The notes beneath the pieces were generated by a model that ran no database searches, was not told where the DNA came from, and worked only from the letters and a program-made list of their open reading frames with translations. 64,000 bases of DNA. It comes from an uncultured Eubacteriales bacterium. Its GTDB lineage: Bacteria; Bacillota; Clostridia; Oscillospirales; Butyricicoccaceae. Made by a program: the position numbers and the translations under genes. Positions 61,876-64,000 of this stretch are shown here, piece by piece. Every line of letters begins with the position of its first letter. Positions within the stretch are counted from its first letter, which is position 1. The stretch lies in contig CAKRRK010000005.1 of the NCBI GenBank assembly GCA_934395135.1, positions 20,444 to 84,443 on the forward strand, in the 5' to 3' direction.

Positions 61876-62501
61876 ACGTCGCCCTCTTTTAACGCATAAA
61901 TCGTATGAATGATTTGATCGGACGCCGCCCGGTACGGATGCTCCGCCGTTTTATCCGGTGTAACAAAAAAAGGTTTTCCAATAATCATTCTTACATGGGT
62001 ACGAAATTTTTTATTTTCTGTCAGATAAATTGGAAGCACTGGCGCCCTGCTTTTGGCGGCGAGCAGTGCAGCGCCCTCTTTTGCCGCCAAATCCTCTTCC
62101 CCGCGCCGTCTGGTTCCTTCCGGAAATATGAGCAATTTCTGCCCGCCTTTGATGGCCTTTAACGCAGTTTTAATCGCCGTCAAATCCGCCGCTTCCCGGT
62201 TGATGGGGAACGCGCCTAAGGCAGAAATCAATTTGGCAAAAAAGCGATTGCTTTGAAACAGTTCTTTTTTTGCCATAATTGCGGGGAATGATTTGCTCCC
62301 CAGCGCCAATGCAGCCAGCGGCGGATCGGAATAATTGCTGTGGTTTACGCATACGACGCATCCTCCCTCCGGAATATTTTCCCTGCCGATTACTTCAATA
62401 TGAAAATACATACGCATCCCAATATTGAGTACCTGCCAGACAAAGGTCTGAAACGGTTTATTGCCTACGTATCCATTCGTTGATTTCTTCGCTACATCCA
62501 T
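61872..62501 (-). CDS. plsC: 1-acyl-sn-glycerol-3-phosphate acyltransferase
   Basis: A 209-residue PlsC-family enzyme making phosphatidic acid. NHSNYSDP (HX4D) near residue 53, GAFPINR and the glycerolphosphate-binding FPEGTRRRG near 125. A hydrophobic N-terminal helix is present. It is eleven bp after cmk. Confidence 0.92.
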   Translation of the reverse strand: MDVAKKSTNGYVGNKPFQTFVWQVLNIGMRMYFHIEVIGRENIPEGGCVVCVNHSNYSDPPLAALALGSKSFPAIMAKKELFQSNRFFAKLISALGAFPINREAADLTAIKTALKAIKGGQKLLIFPEGTRRRGEEDLAAKEGAALLAAKSRAPVLPIYLTENKKFRTHVRMIIGKPFFVTPDKTAEHPYRAASDQIIHTIYALKEGDV

Positions 62502-62511
62502 ACTCTTCCCT

Positions 62512-63186
62512 CTAACTTAGTTTTGTTTCGATGATATGTCTGATCCGCCGTACACTTTCCTCCAGCGACAGATTGGAGGTATCCACCAGGACCGCGTCTT
62601 CCGCCTGTTTCAGCGGTGCGGCAGCCCTGTCTGCATCTTTCCGATCCCTCTGCATCATATCTTCCAAAACAGATGCTTCGGATACCGTTTGCCCCTTTTG
62701 CCGCAATTGCTGATACCGGCGATATGCTCTGGCCTGCGCCGAAGCGGTGAGGAATATTTTCACTTCCGCATCCGGCAGGATAACCGTACCAATATCCCGG
62801 CCGTCCATAATCACATTGTCTTGTCTTGCCATATCCCGCTGAATTTCCAACAAAAAGTCGCGGACTTCTGGAATGGCAGACACTTCGGAAGCATATTTGG
62901 CAATCCGAGGGGTACGAAGATCCTCCGAAACATCTTTTTCATTCAGGTACACTCGCTGGAAGCCATTTTCATCGTAGGACAGACGAAGTTTAATCCGTTC
63001 GAGGGCCGCGGTTACTCTCTTCCGGTCAGCGCCTGCAATCCCATTTTGTTCCATATACAATCCGATTGCACGATAAAGCGCGCCGGTATCCACATACATA
63101 TAACCGAGTTCTCTGGCCAGCATTTTGGCAATTGTACTCTTTCCAGCTCCGGATGGACCGTCAATCGCCACCGCAATATAGCTCAT
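62512..63186 (-). CDS. cmk: cytidylate kinase
   Basis: A 224-residue kinase, CMP/dCMP to diphosphate. P-loop DGPSGAGKST (8-17), DTGALYRAIG, MDGRDIGTVILPDAEVKIFLTA with the substrate-binding residues, and lid QRDRKDADRAAAPLK. Normal length. Confidence 0.96.
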   Translation of the reverse strand: MSYIAVAIDGPSGAGKSTIAKMLARELGYMYVDTGALYRAIGLYMEQNGIAGADRKRVTAALERIKLRLSYDENGFQRVYLNEKDVSEDLRTPRIAKYASEVSAIPEVRDFLLEIQRDMARQDNVIMDGRDIGTVILPDAEVKIFLTASAQARAYRRYQQLRQKGQTVSEASVLEDMMQRDRKDADRAAAPLKQAEDAVLVDTSNLSLEESVRRIRHIIETKLS

Positions 63187-63207
63187 AATTCTCGCCCCTC
63201 TCTTAAT

Positions 63208-64000
63208 TTATACCGAACTGCCAGCCCGATATCCAGTTGCCCAGGCAATCTGTAGGTTGAATCCGCCGGTATAGGCATCCACATCCAAAATTTCCCCGGC
63301 AAAATACAAACCCTGCATCAATTTTGATTCCATTGTTTTGGGGGAAATTTCTTTTACATCTACGCCGCCGGCCGTAATCACCGCCTGTTCGATAGGCGCC
63401 GTGCCGGAAATCTCCACCGGAAACGCTTTTAAAAGTTTCACCAAGGCAGTCCGCTGTTCCTTTGTGACGGAATGCACTTTTTGCCGCCCGTCAATGCCAG
63501 ACATTCCCACAACCACCGGGATCAGCTTTCGAGGAAGAAGTTTTGACAGCGCATTGATGAAATCACTGTTTTGTTTTTCCAAAAAATCAGAAAGTATTCG
63601 TTTATCCAGTTGCTTTTCATCCAGTGCTGGTTTGAAATCGATCGTAATTTTATAGTCGCTCTCCCCGATACGGCGCATTTTTGCCGATGCTGTCAGAACC
63701 AGCGGCCCGGTTATTCCAAAATGGGTAAACATCATTTCCCCAAAATCCTGATGTATCATCTTGCCGTTTTCCCACACCTTGACGGAAACATTTTTCAAGG
63801 ACAATCCCTGCAAGCTGCCGCAGACGTTTCCCCTGGCGCAGAGCGGGACAAGCGACGGCCTGAGCTCTGTAATATGATGTCCCAACTTTTCTGCAAAACG
63901 ATAGCCGTCTCCAGTAGAGCCTGTTCCTGGATAGGACAGCCCGCCGGTGGCAAGAATCACGCAGTCCGCCGCATATTCCCCTGCCGCTGTCCGGATTCCA
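63208..64000 (-). CDS. FAD-dependent oxidoreductase (HI0933/BaiN family), N-terminus beyond window
   Basis: About 264 C-terminal residues are visible. VILATGGLSYPGTGSTGDGY is the HI0933-like motif; LYFAGEILDVDAYTGGFNLQ...AWATGYRAG completes the FAD-binding part. The N-terminal dinucleotide-binding motif is off the window edge. It is the first of the cluster with cmk, plsC and ispH-rpsA, common in Clostridia. Whether it acts on bile acids, aminoacetone or something else is unknown. Confidence 0.93.
   Translation of the reverse strand, partial: GIRTAAGEYAADCVILATGGLSYPGTGSTGDGYRFAEKLGHHITELRPSLVPLCARGNVCGSLQGLSLKNVSVKVWENGKMIHQDFGEMMFTHFGITGPLVLTASAKMRRIGESDYKITIDFKPALDEKQLDKRILSDFLEKQNSDFINALSKLLPRKLIPVVVGMSGIDGRQKVHSVTKEQRTALVKLLKAFPVEISGTAPIEQAVITAGGVDVKEISPKTMESKLMQGLYFAGEILDVDAYTGGFNLQIAWATGYRAGSSV

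Overview
The window comes from an endospore-forming, anaerobic, low-to-moderate-GC Firmicute, most likely a member of Clostridia. The evidence is a complete spoIIIAA-AH operon, spoIIAA/AB/sigF, a CwlD-type amidase and a YtaF-type protein. It is supported by T-box leaders, a clostridial-type IspH-ribosomal S1 fusion, FeoAB, and a desulfoferrodoxin domain fused to a regulator. Genus cannot be read from the sequence. Almost everything is chromosomal housekeeping; the only clear accessory insert is about 2 kb next to a tRNA-Leu gene.

Layout. 1-12.2 kb is a train of minus-strand genes: spoIIIAA to spoIIIAH, an Asp23-family gene, then nusB, a TsaD paralogue, xseA, xseB, ispA, a 0.74-kb non-coding gap, a small membrane-protein gene, and dxs (cut by the window edge). 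The gap has complementary ends (an 8-bp closing helix 635 nt apart). Its position between ispA and a small membrane protein with a DxxxD motif is that of OLE RNA and its partner OapA. 12.4-14.7 kb holds tRNA-Leu(TAG) and an AT-rich insert with a homing-endonuclease-like gene. 14.7-19.3 kb holds a DEDDh exonuclease, an Lrp regulator with an aminotransferase, and a DEAD-box helicase with an attenuator-like leader. 19.4-23.6 kb is a large S-layer-homology surface protein whose promoter is followed at once by about 16 copies of a 5-bp repeat. 24-31 kb carries pcrA, the spoIIA operon and valS with a T-box. 31-35.2 kb carries pheST with a T-box and ireB. 35.3-36.6 kb is a small unknown gene plus an SH3/NlpC-P60 wall hydrolase, behind a promoter covered by WalR-like half-sites. 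37-42 kb holds feoAB, small orphan genes, tRNA-Val(GAC), a ferredoxin and ytaF.

42.5-49.9 kb is a Phe-type T-box followed by aroF, aroB, aroC, pheA, aroA and an aroE-aroK fusion: six genes that take erythrose-4-phosphate and PEP to phenylpyruvate, except for dehydroquinase, which is absent here. After an HTH-desulfoferrodoxin regulator and a PrsA-like lipoprotein, 51.9-59 kb is a sugar or polyol utilisation cluster: two TIM-barrel isomerase/epimerase paralogues, a galactose-type ABC importer and a short-chain dehydrogenase. 59-64 kb holds the CwlD-type amidase and the cluster FAD-oxidoreductase, cmk, plsC, ispH-rpsA.

The strongest items for a second look are the OLE/OapA locus, the repeat placed exactly at the S-layer-protein transcription start, the WalR-like array before the wall hydrolase, the HTH-desulfoferrodoxin fusion, and the tRNA-adjacent endonuclease insert. 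OLE RNA is a published RNA class, so it is rare rather than new. All names come from reading the translated sequence and context; no database search was run.
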